Under the pieces are notes generated by a model, which saw only the letters and a list, made by a program, of their open reading frames with translations, was not told where the DNA came from and ran no database searches. This document shows positions 1 to 8,361 of a stretch of DNA of 64,000 bases, in pieces. The stretch lies in assembly GCF_003967535.1 (NCBI RefSeq), contig NZ_BIFR01000001.1, forward strand, positions 3,347,001 through 3,411,000. Direction: 5' to 3'. Position 1 is the stretch's first letter; the number at the start of each line of letters is the position of its first letter. The position numbers and the translations under genes are program-made. The DNA is from Tengunoibacter tsumagoiensis. GTDB taxonomy: Bacteria > Chloroflexota > Ktedonobacteria > Ktedonobacterales > Ktedonobacteraceae.

Positions 1-140
1 GACTGTATAGTCATGCCCAGCCTCGTCCAGTCCATGCCAGAAGCTATGTCTGCCCTCCTGTCCAAGGAGGTGAAATGAATGAATTTTGGTAAACAAAAGA
101 AAAGAACCTCGAATCTAAATGAACATCGACCGCCTGGAGT
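1..140. other. Window-edge region without an assignable gene
   Basis: No gene can be assigned here. On the plus strand a frame is open from the window edge to a TGA at 76-78, and could be the last 25 codons of a gene outside the window, but this length arises easily by chance. A very strong Shine-Dalgarno-like AAGGAGGTGA lies at 64-73 and is followed by an ATG at 79 and a 21-codon frame. The same purine tract can pair with CCTCCT just upstream. On the minus strand this is the region downstream of the sugar permease gene; I see no clear terminator with a T-run. Confidence 0.3.
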
Positions 141-1046
141 CTAGCCCTTCACACTTCCACCGGTCAGACCAGTGACCAGATAGCGTTGAGCCCAGATGAA
201 AATGACCAGAACGGGAATGGTTACCAGCACAGCAGCGGCTGCAAGGTAGCTCCAGTCAGCACCAAAGTTATGGACAAAGCGCTGAATGCCAACGGCCAGG
301 GTCAGATTGGAATCGCTCTGGAGGAACGTAAAGGCCATCATAAACTCATTCCAGGCTGTCATAAAGTTAAAGAACGCGACCACTGCAATACCAGGGAGCG
401 TCAGAGGGAGAATGATGCGCCAGAAAACCTGGAAGGGTCCCAGACCATCCACATTCGCAGCCTCATCCAGTTCTTTAGGAACAGCATCAAAGAAGTTTTT
501 CAGCATCCAGACGCTAAAGGGAAGTGCTGTCGTAGCATAGGCTACAACCAGGCCAAAGATATTATCCAGCAGACTGAGCTGGGCAAACAGCAGATAGAGT
601 GGCACAATCAGCAGGACCGCAGGAAACATCTGCGTTACCAGGAAGAGGAGTAACAGACCCTGTTTGCCAAAGAACTGCCAGCGTGAGACCGCATAGGCGG
701 CGGGAGCGGCCAGGATCACCCCAAACACAGTTGTGAGAGCCCCGATTTTCAGACTATTGAAGAACCAGGTAATGAAAGCTCCACCGAGCACATATTGATA
801 ATTGCTCCAGGTGAAGACGGCTGGAATGAGCTTTAGATCAAACACATCGTTTGGTTGTTTAAACGAAGTCGAGATAATAATCAGCATTGGCAAGATACAG
901 AGCAGCACAGTGATTATCATCACCACGTGAGCACTGATCGAACCAACAACCTTCAGAGGCTTTACCCGTTTCTGATTGCGTGGACGGCGTGTGGTTCGGG
1001 TTGATCCGGCAGGTCCAGGCTGCGCAATTGTGGTTGTTTCTTTCAT
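141..1046 (-). CDS. Sugar ABC transporter permease (MalG-type)
   Basis: Inner-membrane permease of a carbohydrate ABC importer, one half of the channel through which a binding-protein-delivered sugar passes. It has about six hydrophobic segments and the MalG-type EAA loop (ELDEAANVDG followed by IILPLTLPG) that docks the ATPase. The chosen start gives 301 residues and has AAAGGA nine bases upstream; a longer in-frame start at 1082 would overlap the preceding permease gene. The N-terminus is basic and cytoplasmic. It is the last gene of a minus-strand operon behind the binding protein and the other permease. No ATPase gene is present, so a shared MsmX/MsmK-type ATPase encoded elsewhere is likely. 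The sugar cannot be told from sequence. Confidence 0.93.
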   Translation of the reverse strand: MKETTTIAQPGPAGSTRTTRRPRNQKRVKPLKVVGSISAHVVMIITVLLCILPMLIIISTSFKQPNDVFDLKLIPAVFTWSNYQYVLGGAFITWFFNSLKIGALTTVFGVILAAPAAYAVSRWQFFGKQGLLLLFLVTQMFPAVLLIVPLYLLFAQLSLLDNIFGLVVAYATTALPFSVWMLKNFFDAVPKELDEAANVDGLGPFQVFWRIILPLTLPGIAVVAFFNFMTAWNEFMMAFTFLQSDSNLTLAVGIQRFVHNFGADWSYLAAAAVLVTIPVLVIFIWAQRYLVTGLTGGSVKG

Positions 1047-1065
1047 CTTTTCCATTCCTTTCGCC

Positions 1066-2055
1066 TTAGTACACAGTCTCATTCGAGCGAAGCATGCGCG
1101 AATAAATGATGGTAAAGACCAGTAAGATCACCAGGATAATAATGCCATAAGCGCCACCGAGACCGTAGTGCTGAGGCACCTGGAAAGCTTTGGTCCAGGC
1201 GTACGTAAAGAGCGTCTGCGAGCGATTGAACGGTCCGCCCTGCGTGATGAGATAAATCACCGCAAAAACATTGAACGTCCAGATCACATCAAGCATAGTG
1301 GAAAGGAAAGCGATTGGCCGTAACATAGGCAGAGTAATCGAGCGGAAGCGCTGCCAGGCACTTGCGCCATCCATAGCCGCCGCCTCATACATCTCTGCTG
1401 GAATACTCTGGAGTCCACCCAGTAGAGTAACAGTCATAAACGGGATCCCAAGCCAGATATTCACAATAATCACAGAGATCAGCGCCCAGGTAGGGTCCGA
1501 GCCCCAGGCAATCGCGGGCAAATGGAAAATATCCAGCAGCTTATTGATATAGCCGCCCTGCTGATTGTAGAGGAAGCGCCAGGCGAACGCAGCTACAAAT
1601 TGAGGCATGGCCCAGGGGACCATCAGCAGCGTCCGATAGATCGTGCGGCCACGCATTGGCCGGTTAAGAATGAGTGCCAGACCCATAGCAAAGATAAAGT
1701 GAAAGAAACAGTTTGCAACGACCCAGATGATTGTCTGAAAAATCACATGGCTTTCATCTGAACCGGGCTGGAACCAACCAGAGATAATGGTGGTATAGTT
1801 TTGCAGTCCAATAAAATGATACGTTGCGGGATAACTCATAGCACCAATCTGTTGTGCAATATTCGTCTGATCCGCATTCGTAAAGCTAAGAATCAGCCCA
1901 TTCACAAGTGGGTAGAAAACGATCACCGCCATACAGATGATGATGGGGGCCAGCCAGAGATAGGCTCGAAGTGTTATTTTTAGCTTTTGTTGACGATCTC
2001 TTTTATCCTGCTGAGCTGCAGAAGCGACCGGTGTTGTTTTTGCTTGCATAGCCAT
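1066..2055 (-). CDS. Sugar ABC transporter permease (MalF-type)
   Basis: Second transmembrane subunit of the same carbohydrate importer, 329 residues with about six membrane spans after a cytoplasmic basic N-terminus. The family EAA loop is visible (EMYEAAAMDGASAWQ, then ITLPML). The ATG at 2055 has GGGAG seven bases upstream. Its stop lies 19 bases before the start of the MalG-type gene, so the two permeases are probably co-translated. A 247-base gap with a strong hairpin separates it from the binding protein gene upstream, a common way to make more binding protein than permease. Confidence 0.93.
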   Translation of the reverse strand: MAMQAKTTPVASAAQQDKRDRQQKLKITLRAYLWLAPIIICMAVIVFYPLVNGLILSFTNADQTNIAQQIGAMSYPATYHFIGLQNYTTIISGWFQPGSDESHVIFQTIIWVVANCFFHFIFAMGLALILNRPMRGRTIYRTLLMVPWAMPQFVAAFAWRFLYNQQGGYINKLLDIFHLPAIAWGSDPTWALISVIIVNIWLGIPFMTVTLLGGLQSIPAEMYEAAAMDGASAWQRFRSITLPMLRPIAFLSTMLDVIWTFNVFAVIYLITQGGPFNRSQTLFTYAWTKAFQVPQHYGLGGAYGIIILVILLVFTIIYSRMLRSNETVY

Positions 2056-2218
2056 GAATTGCTCCCTACTCTTTACCTGTACCAGGGGGTCCGCGACTGA
2101 GAGAACATATCTCTACATTGAAGATCCATCATGGAACCTAAGCGCGCTGTTCCGAAAGAAAGAACAGCAAACGAGATGAATGGGGTGTATGAAGTACGAA
2201 AAAAATTTTGTGACAAGA

Positions 2219-2250
2219 CTGGGAAGGAGGGATCATTCCCTCATTCCCAG
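2219..2250. terminator. Intercistronic hairpin between binding protein and permease genes
   Basis: Two arms (2219-2232 and 2237-2250) pair over 14 positions with one mismatch around a TCAT loop. In the minus direction a run of seven T follows about ten bases after the stem. It could be a partial terminator or an mRNA-stabilising 3' structure that gives higher expression of the binding protein than of the permeases. The distance to the T-run is longer than in a classical intrinsic terminator. Confidence 0.55.
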
Positions 2251-2302
2251 TTGGATAATCAACATCCATGCAATAGCAGGTAGGTTTCTTTTAACAGAAG
2301 GA

Positions 2303-3580
2303 CTACTTGCTAGCGAGAAGCTGCTGCCATTTCTCGGCCACAGCATTCAGAGCATCGGCAGGGGTTTTTGAACCACCCAGAGCGGCCTGAATGTTGGGAT
2401 CGAAATCGGTGAACAGCTGTCCACCCTGAGGGATGACAGGGCGGCTAACCGCGCTATTGCGGATGGCATAGAAGGCAGAGATGATAGGATCGGCGGTAAC
2501 TGCCGCATCTTTATACGCGCTCTCGCGGGTAGGCAGAGTATGGTTTGCGGTTGCAATCTCAACCTGACTGCTGGTCGAGCTCATGAAATTGATAAACTTG
2601 GCCGCTTCAGCAGGATGTTTGGTGCCAGCGTAAGCGACATAGGAGTGACCGCCGGTAGGTGAGCCAGTGACGCCGGTAGGGCCAGCAGGGATAGCAGCGA
2701 TACCGAGGTTGGTTTTGTCAGCAAAAGCGCTACCAGTCAAGATGTTCGATGTCTCCCAGGGACCATTGAAGATCATTGCCGTGGTGCCATCTTTCAGATC
2801 GTTGACCATATTGTTGTAGCCATTGTTGAAGTCAATCTTGCCAGGCATCACCTTATCCTGATTCTGAAGCTTGGTCAGGAATTCCAGACCAGCAACGGAA
2901 CCAGCATTGTTGACCAGCACCTTATTGTTGGCATCGATCATGCCGCCGCCAAAGGACCACAGGAAGGGCAAGGTAAAATAGGAAGCGCCAGAGGTCTCGA
3001 AGGCATACTTGGCAGCTCCGCTCTCAACAATTTTTTTCGAAGCAGCCTCAAAATCACTCATGGTCTTAGGAGCGCTGGTAATACCAGCTTTGGCCAGGAT
3101 CGCTTTATTGTACTGAATGGCCAGGAAGTCCGTAACCTGAGGAAGAGCATAGAGGTGACCATCATATTTGCCGTAAGCCAGAGCATTAGGCAGATAATCC
3201 TTCTGATCGGTCTCAGAAACATACTGATCCAGGGGAAGCAGATAGCGGGTCGACGCAAACTGAGCAATCCAGCCCACATCAGAGCGAAGCACATCAGGAG
3301 CAGTGTTTGACTGAGCTGCATTAGCAAACTTCGACTGTGTCTGATCGAAGGGCTGATACTGAGCATTAATCTTAATATCAGGATTCTGCTTCTCAAATTC
3401 ACCAATGAGCTTGGTGATCACGGGAGCTTCCGCTGTCCCTTCAGTATACCAGTAATTCAAGGTGACCGGGCCGCTGGTGGTGCTGGTGGAACTACCACCA
3501 CAAGCAGAGAGGATGACAGTCAAGAGCACGAGCAGTGTGCTCAAGCTGGCAGCAATTGTGCGAGAACGTCGATGTTTCAT
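2303..3580 (-). CDS. Sugar-binding lipoprotein of ABC importer (MalE-like)
   Basis: Extracellular solute-binding protein, family 1, which captures sugar outside the membrane and hands it to the two permeases encoded downstream. The N-terminus is a lipoprotein signal: basic MKHRRSR, a hydrophobic stretch, then the lipobox LSAC with the lipidated cysteine near residue 27, followed by a Ser/Thr/Gly linker. The mature part carries the family pattern LNYWY.EG near the start and NGPWETSN in the middle. The start at 3580 has GGAG seven bases upstream; an extra 11 codons upstream are possible but lack a ribosome site. 425 residues is the usual size. Substrate unknown. Confidence 0.93.
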   Translation of the reverse strand: MKHRRSRTIAASLSTLLVLLTVILSACGGSSTSTTSGPVTLNYWYTEGTAEAPVITKLIGEFEKQNPDIKINAQYQPFDQTQSKFANAAQSNTAPDVLRSDVGWIAQFASTRYLLPLDQYVSETDQKDYLPNALAYGKYDGHLYALPQVTDFLAIQYNKAILAKAGITSAPKTMSDFEAASKKIVESGAAKYAFETSGASYFTLPFLWSFGGGMIDANNKVLVNNAGSVAGLEFLTKLQNQDKVMPGKIDFNNGYNNMVNDLKDGTTAMIFNGPWETSNILTGSAFADKTNLGIAAIPAGPTGVTGSPTGGHSYVAYAGTKHPAEAAKFINFMSSTSSQVEIATANHTLPTRESAYKDAAVTADPIISAFYAIRNSAVSRPVIPQGGQLFTDFDPNIQAALGGSKTPADALNAVAEKWQQLLASK

Positions 3581-3850
3581 AATGACTCCGTAGATGGAAA
3601 GATTATTCATCAACTCTTCTTTGTCTCCAAAGAATGTCGACTGCCTGATACCTCAGGACAACAGGACAAAATGACCACCGTGTAAGATCTCCTGATCTTT
3701 TGTTCTGCGCAAGTCAGAGCAAAAGACAAAGCAGTAATCTTTTTCGATGTAACCCGTAAGATTTCAGCGTACTGTAAAAGGGCGCACCTATACTAGACTA
3801 GCTATGCTCACATTTTTGAAAAAAACAGCAGCATAGCGTGAAAGAATTCT

Positions 3851-4372
3851 TTAGGGATTACATGAGACTGGCAGTGGTTCTGATGAGATAACGCGTTCAA
3901 TTAGAGTGGGAACCTCGCCACTGGCAAATTGACTTTCCAGCAAGGTAGTTGACTGCTGAAGCGCCTGCTTTAGCGCCTGGAGCGTTGGAGTACCCAGAGG
4001 ACTGAGGCGAGTTGAGATCATCTGCTCACGGGCAGATTTGACTTTATGGCGCAATGCTTGCCCCTCTTCGGTCAAAATAACACGTGTATAGCGGCGATCT
4101 CCATCTTTTCCTCGCTGGCGTTTTGCAAGATGGGCCTTCTCTAATTTATCGACCACACTGGTCATGTTACTTTTGTCACAGATCAACAGATCGGCAAGTT
4201 CACTCAATGAACGTCCCTGTGGGTCTTCGAGATGAACCAGAGCCCAATACTGTGTGGTGGTTAGACCAAAGTGTTTGAGCAACTGGCGATCACCTTCATC
4301 AAGGTGAATGAATGTACTGGAAATGAGTTGGGCTAATTCCAGCTCAATTGAAGAGACCATCATCGGCTCCAT
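3851..4372 (-). CDS. MarR family transcriptional regulator
   Basis: Winged-helix repressor of the MarR/SlyA family, 173 residues, probably dimeric. The DNA-binding part is visible in the middle (GRSLSELADLLICDKSNMTSVVDKLEKAHLAKRQRGKDGDRRYTR in pieces: helix-turn-helix, then the wing DGDRRYTRV). It is divergent from a 14-TM drug exporter, the classical arrangement for a ligand-released repressor of an efflux gene. A longer reading frame reaches 4489, but the promoter found at 4424-4452 would lie inside it, so the start at 4372 is preferred; it has GGAAGGA about 11 bases upstream. Ligand unknown. Confidence 0.88.
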   Translation of the reverse strand: MEPMMVSSIELELAQLISSTFIHLDEGDRQLLKHFGLTTTQYWALVHLEDPQGRSLSELADLLICDKSNMTSVVDKLEKAHLAKRQRGKDGDRRYTRVILTEEGQALRHKVKSAREQMISTRLSPLGTPTLQALKQALQQSTTLLESQFASGEVPTLIERVISSEPLPVSCNP

Positions 4373-4394
4373 ATACGTGGTTTTCCTTCCAACT

Positions 4395-4408
4395 GTTGAC
4401 CGTTCAAC
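4395..4408. promoter_or_regulatory. MarR operator copy 1
   Basis: Perfect inverted repeat GTTGA-CCGT-TCAAC. It lies just downstream of the predicted transcription start of the marR gene and matches a second copy at 4440-4453. Binding by the neighbouring MarR protein is inferred from position and symmetry. Confidence 0.7.
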
Positions 4409-4423
4409 TATCAGAACAATAGT

Positions 4424-4452
4424 AGTATAGCAATCAATGGTTGAGAAGTCAA
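4424..4452 (-). promoter_or_regulatory. Sigma-70-type promoter of the marR gene
   Basis: On the minus strand the -35 element TTGACT (4447-4452) and the -10 element TATACT (4424-4429) are separated by exactly 17 bases. The -35 box is inside the second operator and the start point would fall just before the first, so a bound repressor would block the polymerase. Confidence 0.72.
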
Positions 4453-4453
4453 C
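4440..4453. promoter_or_regulatory. MarR operator copy 2
   Basis: Perfect inverted repeat GTTGA-GAAG-TCAAC, same arms as copy 1 with a different 4-base centre; the two centres are 45 bases apart, about four turns of DNA. It covers the -35 box of the marR promoter. Confidence 0.72.
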
Positions 4454-4571
4454 TGTTTTGCTTTCGATTTTTCGCAATTTTGCTTTCAATTGTAAAAGGT
4501 GGAAGTGATGCTGTCAGAGTGTGCAAAAAAAATTACCCATTTTCCTCTGTACCATACTCCTCAATATAGGG

Positions 4572-4577
4572 TATAAT
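4572..4577 (+). promoter_or_regulatory. Probable -10 box of the MFS exporter gene
   Basis: A consensus TATAAT lies 33 bases before the exporter start codon. I see no good -35 box 17 bases upstream, so activity may depend on the adjacent regulator region. Confidence 0.45.
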
Positions 4578-4610
4578 AATTTTATCATTTGATAAGGAGT
4601 GTGCGGAATT

Positions 4611-6182
4611 ATGGCAGAGAATCCAACGTTGCCTGTTGAGTCTCAACAGGAGCATGATTCTGGTTATAAATGGCGCGTACTGGCAAGTGTCGTTGTTGGC
4701 TTATTTATGGTCATTCTGGATTCGACAGTTGTCAATGTCGCGTTGAAATCATTGCAGCAACATTATTCGGTCTCAACGAATGAGGCTCAGTGGGTCATTA
4801 GTCTCTATACCCTGGCTCTAGGTATTGCGACTCCTCTCTCAGGTTTCCTGGGTGATCGGTTTGGAGTTAAGAAGGTCTATCTGACAGGTCTGGCTCTGTT
4901 TGCATTTGGCTCACTGTTGTGTGGTATTTCGACGTATCTGACCTCGTTGCCTTTCTTGATTACGGCTCGAGCTATTCAGGGTATTGGTGGTGGTATTGCA
5001 TTGCCGCTGGGAACTGCTCTTCTTTTCCGTTCGTTTCCGGCCCGCGAGCGCGGCGCGGCTTTCGGTATCTTTGGTATTGTGCTCGTTTTTGCACCAGCGA
5101 TTGGCCCATTACTTGGTGGCTGGTTAGTTGATCAGAATCAGATCCCCTGGATCTTCTTCTTAAATCTGCCAATTGGAGCTGCTGGACTTTTCATTGGTGG
5201 CCGTTTCTTGAGCGAGGCTGCTGGCTCACCACGTGTGCGTACCGATATCCCAGGTATTCTCCTCTCGGCCATTGGTTTTGGCTCCATCCTCTTTGCCGCC
5301 TCAGTGGCTGGTGAGCAGGGGGCAGGTTGGACGGATCAACGTGTGATCATTGGTTTTATTGTTGGTATTATTGCTCTGCTTATCTTTGCGATTGTTGAGT
5401 TACGAACATCTGAGCCTTTGTTGGATCTGCGCCTCTATGCAATTCCAACTTTTGCCATTGCAAGCGTTGCGAGTATGGTTGGTACCATTGCTCTGTTTGG
5501 AGCAGAGTTCCTGCTGCCGCTCTACCTTCAGATCTTGCGTGGCTATACGGCCTTTGGAGCCGGTCTGGTCTTATTACCATTGGCGATTGCCTCGGCCTTT
5601 TCGAGCTTTCTGGGTGGACGTCTGGCCGATAAGATTGGACCACGCCTTCCGATTGTTGCAGGCTTCTTGCTGATCAGTTATAATACCTACCAGCTTTCAC
5701 AGATCGAGCTGAATACAGATATCAACTTCATTATCTTCCTCTTGATTTTACGAGGTCTTGCGGTTGGTCTGATTATTCAGAATAGCCAGGTGGCGGCTCT
5801 TCTGGATGTTCCGTTGAATCGTCTTAACCGGGCGACTCCGCTGATTCAGGCGACGCGGCAGACGATGCAATCTATTGGCGTCGCTGTCCTGGCTACTATC
5901 CTGACCAGTGCCATTACGTTGACGATTCCTGCCAGTGCCAATCAGGGTGGAGATCTCTCAAAGCTGCCACCTCCGATCCGTGAGGGGATTCTGCATCAGA
6001 TTCAACTGTTCCAGAGTCAGTACATTACCGGTCTGCAACATGCCTATCAGGCAACTTTCGTGATTGCTCTTGTGGCCACGTTGCTCTCCCTCTTCCTGCC
6101 CGGATGGCCTGGTAAGTACAATTCAGGGAAGAATAAAACTGTTGAGGCTCCTGGCGAAAAGCCACCTGTTGAGGTAGCCTGA
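4611..6182 (+). CDS. MFS multidrug exporter, DHA2 (EmrB/QacA) family
   Basis: Proton-driven drug efflux pump of the 14-transmembrane-helix DHA2 family, 523 residues. The first helix carries the family motif (VILDSTVVNVALK), the loop after helix 2 has motif A (GFLGDRFGVKKVYLTG), and helix 5 shows the antiporter-type motif C (FGIVLVFAPAIGPLLGGWLV). The hydrophobic profile continues to the C-terminus, which ends in a short charged tail. ATG 4611 has AAGGAG 11 bases upstream; a GTG 12 bases earlier overlaps that ribosome site and is less likely. The divergent MarR repressor and the twin operators between the genes suggest induction by a toxic small molecule. Confidence 0.92.
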   Translation: MAENPTLPVESQQEHDSGYKWRVLASVVVGLFMVILDSTVVNVALKSLQQHYSVSTNEAQWVISLYTLALGIATPLSGFLGDRFGVKKVYLTGLALFAFGSLLCGISTYLTSLPFLITARAIQGIGGGIALPLGTALLFRSFPARERGAAFGIFGIVLVFAPAIGPLLGGWLVDQNQIPWIFFLNLPIGAAGLFIGGRFLSEAAGSPRVRTDIPGILLSAIGFGSILFAASVAGEQGAGWTDQRVIIGFIVGIIALLIFAIVELRTSEPLLDLRLYAIPTFAIASVASMVGTIALFGAEFLLPLYLQILRGYTAFGAGLVLLPLAIASAFSSFLGGRLADKIGPRLPIVAGFLLISYNTYQLSQIELNTDINFIIFLLILRGLAVGLIIQNSQVAALLDVPLNRLNRATPLIQATRQTMQSIGVAVLATILTSAITLTIPASANQGGDLSKLPPPIREGILHQIQLFQSQYITGLQHAYQATFVIALVATLLSLFLPGWPGKYNSGKNKTVEAPGEKPPVEVA

Positions 6183-6208
6183 GTGAATAGTTGTCAGGTT
6201 TCATGAAG

Positions 6209-6250
6209 AGGGTCCCCGGGGGTATCATTACTGATGGCCCCAGGGACCCT
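6209..6250. terminator. Strong hairpin between convergent genes
   Basis: AGGGTCCC pairs with GGGACCCT, with further pairing of G-rich and C-rich inner arms and an ATCA/TGAT tip. It sits between the convergent MFS and luciferase-like genes. There is no clear T-run on either side, so it may be a transcript-end stabiliser rather than a complete intrinsic terminator. Confidence 0.5.
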
Positions 6251-6309
6251 CCCTCTATGTCTGCCTCTTTTGTCTCTTTTACTCACCCTTATAGACGTCA
6301 GAGCCCGTT

Positions 6310-7353
6310 TTATTGAGCTGTGATTTTATCAACTGATAAGTTTTGAATGCCAAAAGCGTCTGCCATGAGCTCATAGATTTTGATACGATTGTCGTGTCCA
6401 TAGACCATTGGCGCGAGCATCAGTTCATCTGCACCTGTCTGTTCAACCAGTCGGAGTAATTTATCGCGAAGGATTGCTGGACGTCCTACATTCTGGCGTG
6501 AACGGGTCTCCTGGATCACCGCAAGCTCTGATGGTGAATAGCGATAATGCTTTGCCTCTTCGGGCGTAGGAAGTGGACCAGCTTTCCCTGTACGCAGGCG
6601 GAGCCATGCCAGGGCCATTGCATTGGCCAGATCTTCCGCTACCTCATCGCTTTCCGCTGTAATCACTCCTGTTGTCAGAATGACCTTTGGCTCCTGAAGG
6701 CGTTTGGATGGGACAAAATGGTCTCGATAGAGCTGAATAGCTGGAATGGCATACCCTGGATTAATATGATGGGCAAAAGCAAAGCCCAATCCCTGGGTAG
6801 CGGCTTCGCGAGCACTAAAATCGCTTGATCCCAGAAGCCAGATAGGAGGAAGCTGGACATCGGTTGGCGTTGCCTGCACACTGCGGAATGGGTGTCCGGC
6901 AGGAAAACCATCGTCCTCTCCTGCAAAGGCCAGAAGTTCAGCTAATTGAACAGGAAAATCATCGGCATTGAGCGCCTCCCTGCTCCGGCGTAGCGCAATA
7001 GCAGTACGAGGATCTGTCCCAGGAGCGCGGCCCAGTCCCAGGTCAATTCGCCCTGGATGTAGAGCCTCCAGGACGCGGAAATTTTCTGCAACTTTGAGTG
7101 GAGAATGATTGGGAAGCATCACACCGCCAGAGCCAACTCTGATCCTCTGAGTGGCTTGCGCAATATGCCCAATCATAATCTCTGGCGCAGGACTGGCCGT
7201 CATACTGGTGTTATGATGTTCCGCCAGCCAGTAGCGATGATAGCCCAGACTATCAGCTAATTGAGCCAATTCAATTGAGTGAAGAAGTGCCTCACGGCTA
7301 TTCGAACCGGCGTCAACCGGCGAAAGATCCAATAATGAGAGTGGAAGTGTCAT
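6310..7353 (-). CDS. Luciferase-like flavin-dependent monooxygenase
   Basis: LLM-class oxidoreductase of the bacterial luciferase fold, expected to use reduced FMN (or F420) and oxygen; the substrate is not evident. Typical MsnO8/YhbW-subgroup signatures are visible: LSLLDLSPVDAG at the N-terminus, YWLAEHHN, AQATQRIRVGSGGVMLPNHSPL in pieces, GRIDLGLGRAPGTDP, and PPIWLLGSS in the second half. Length 347 residues, as usual. The start at 7353 has AAAGGA eight bases upstream; the ATG three codons earlier overlaps that site. It is convergent with the MFS gene and divergent from the nitrilase-family gene. Confidence 0.9.
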   Translation of the reverse strand: MTLPLSLLDLSPVDAGSNSREALLHSIELAQLADSLGYHRYWLAEHHNTSMTASPAPEIMIGHIAQATQRIRVGSGGVMLPNHSPLKVAENFRVLEALHPGRIDLGLGRAPGTDPRTAIALRRSREALNADDFPVQLAELLAFAGEDDGFPAGHPFRSVQATPTDVQLPPIWLLGSSDFSAREAATQGLGFAFAHHINPGYAIPAIQLYRDHFVPSKRLQEPKVILTTGVITAESDEVAEDLANAMALAWLRLRTGKAGPLPTPEEAKHYRYSPSELAVIQETRSRQNVGRPAILRDKLLRLVEQTGADELMLAPMVYGHDNRIKIYELMADAFGIQNLSVDKITAQ

Positions 7354-7539
7354 GAAGAACATCCTTTATTAAAAGAAAATGTGATAGTGTTTCATCAGTA
7401 TGTCTCTTATAATGAGAACAATAGGAATGCAGAAATTTATCCCAACTTTTCTCTCTGATTGTTTTTGATCTGTTCACCATCGCCAGTATGGTCAAAAATG
7501 AAAGATGTTGTAAACGGTTAGCATGCGGCAGGAGGTATC

Positions 7540-8361
7540 ATGCAGATAAACATTGCAGTTGTGCAATTTTCCATTAGCCAGTTTGCCCCCGCGACCAATT
7601 TGCGCAAGGCCGAAGCCTTTATTCAACAGGCTGCAGGGCAGGCCAATGTCATTATCTTTCCTGAAGATGTTGTGACTGGACCACTTTCACGTGCGATAGC
7701 ATATGCTGATTCTGAACAACGCTATGTACGTCATTTTCAAGAACTGGCTCGTACCTATCAGATCGATATTGTGCCCGGCTCAATTATTGAAGAGGAGGCC
7801 GGGAAATTTTACAATACGACCTATTATATTGAGAAAACAGGCGAGATTTTGGGACGGTATCGCAAGGTGAATCTCTGGTTATCTGAACGCTCTTATCTGA
7901 CACCAGGACACGATTTTCCTGTATTTGAGACCCCTTATGGTAAAGCTGCCCTGTTGATCTGCTGGGATCTGATCTTTCCAGAAGCCTTTCGTGCTCTGAC
8001 CAGACAAGGAGTTGAGCTTGTCTATTGCCCCAGCTACTGGTGTTTTGAGGATGCTGGTGTTGGATTGAAACATGATGCCAATGCTGAGATTCACCTTGTT
8101 GATGCTTTGAGTGTGGCACGAGCCTTTGAAAATGGAATTATCTTTGTCTATGCCAATGCAGCCGCCTCTGCAACAGGAACCGATCAGTTGATCGGCCACT
8201 CACAGATAACCGTTCCATTTAAAGGGATTGTACAAAGATTTGCTCACAGTAATGAAGATATGTTTATACAGAGCGTTGAAACCTCTCTGCTGGCAGATGC
8301 AGAGCGGGCCTACGAGATTCGTCAGGATCTGGCGACCCGCTTGCTTGAACCACTCTGTTAA
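7540..8361 (+). CDS. Carbon-nitrogen hydrolase (nitrilase superfamily)
   Basis: Thiol hydrolase that cleaves a C-N amide or carbamoyl bond, 273 residues. The Glu-Lys-Cys triad can be read: E42 in IIFPEDVV, K109 in YRKVNLW, and C141 in LLICWDLIFPEAF. The exact substrate (omega-amide, carbamoyl or other) cannot be decided. ATG 7540 follows AGGAGG. Its stop codon overlaps the end of the convergent membrane-protein gene by four bases, leaving no room for an intergenic terminator. It is far from the purine island, so there is no reason to link it to ureide degradation. Confidence 0.88.
   Translation: MQINIAVVQFSISQFAPATNLRKAEAFIQQAAGQANVIIFPEDVVTGPLSRAIAYADSEQRYVRHFQELARTYQIDIVPGSIIEEEAGKFYNTTYYIEKTGEILGRYRKVNLWLSERSYLTPGHDFPVFETPYGKAALLICWDLIFPEAFRALTRQGVELVYCPSYWCFEDAGVGLKHDANAEIHLVDALSVARAFENGIIFVYANAAASATGTDQLIGHSQITVPFKGIVQRFAHSNEDMFIQSVETSLLADAERAYEIRQDLATRLLEPLC

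Noticed and set aside
1..78. Partial plus-strand gene at the window edge
   Set aside because: Only 25 codons, no domain pattern; open by chance is likely. Kept only as a region note.
186..653. Plus-strand frame of 155 codons inside the permease gene
   Set aside because: Lies fully antisense to a clear membrane permease with family motifs, and its translation has no recognisable pattern.
7784..8199. Long minus-strand frames inside the nitrilase gene
   Set aside because: Antisense shadows of a gene with intact Glu-Lys-Cys triad.
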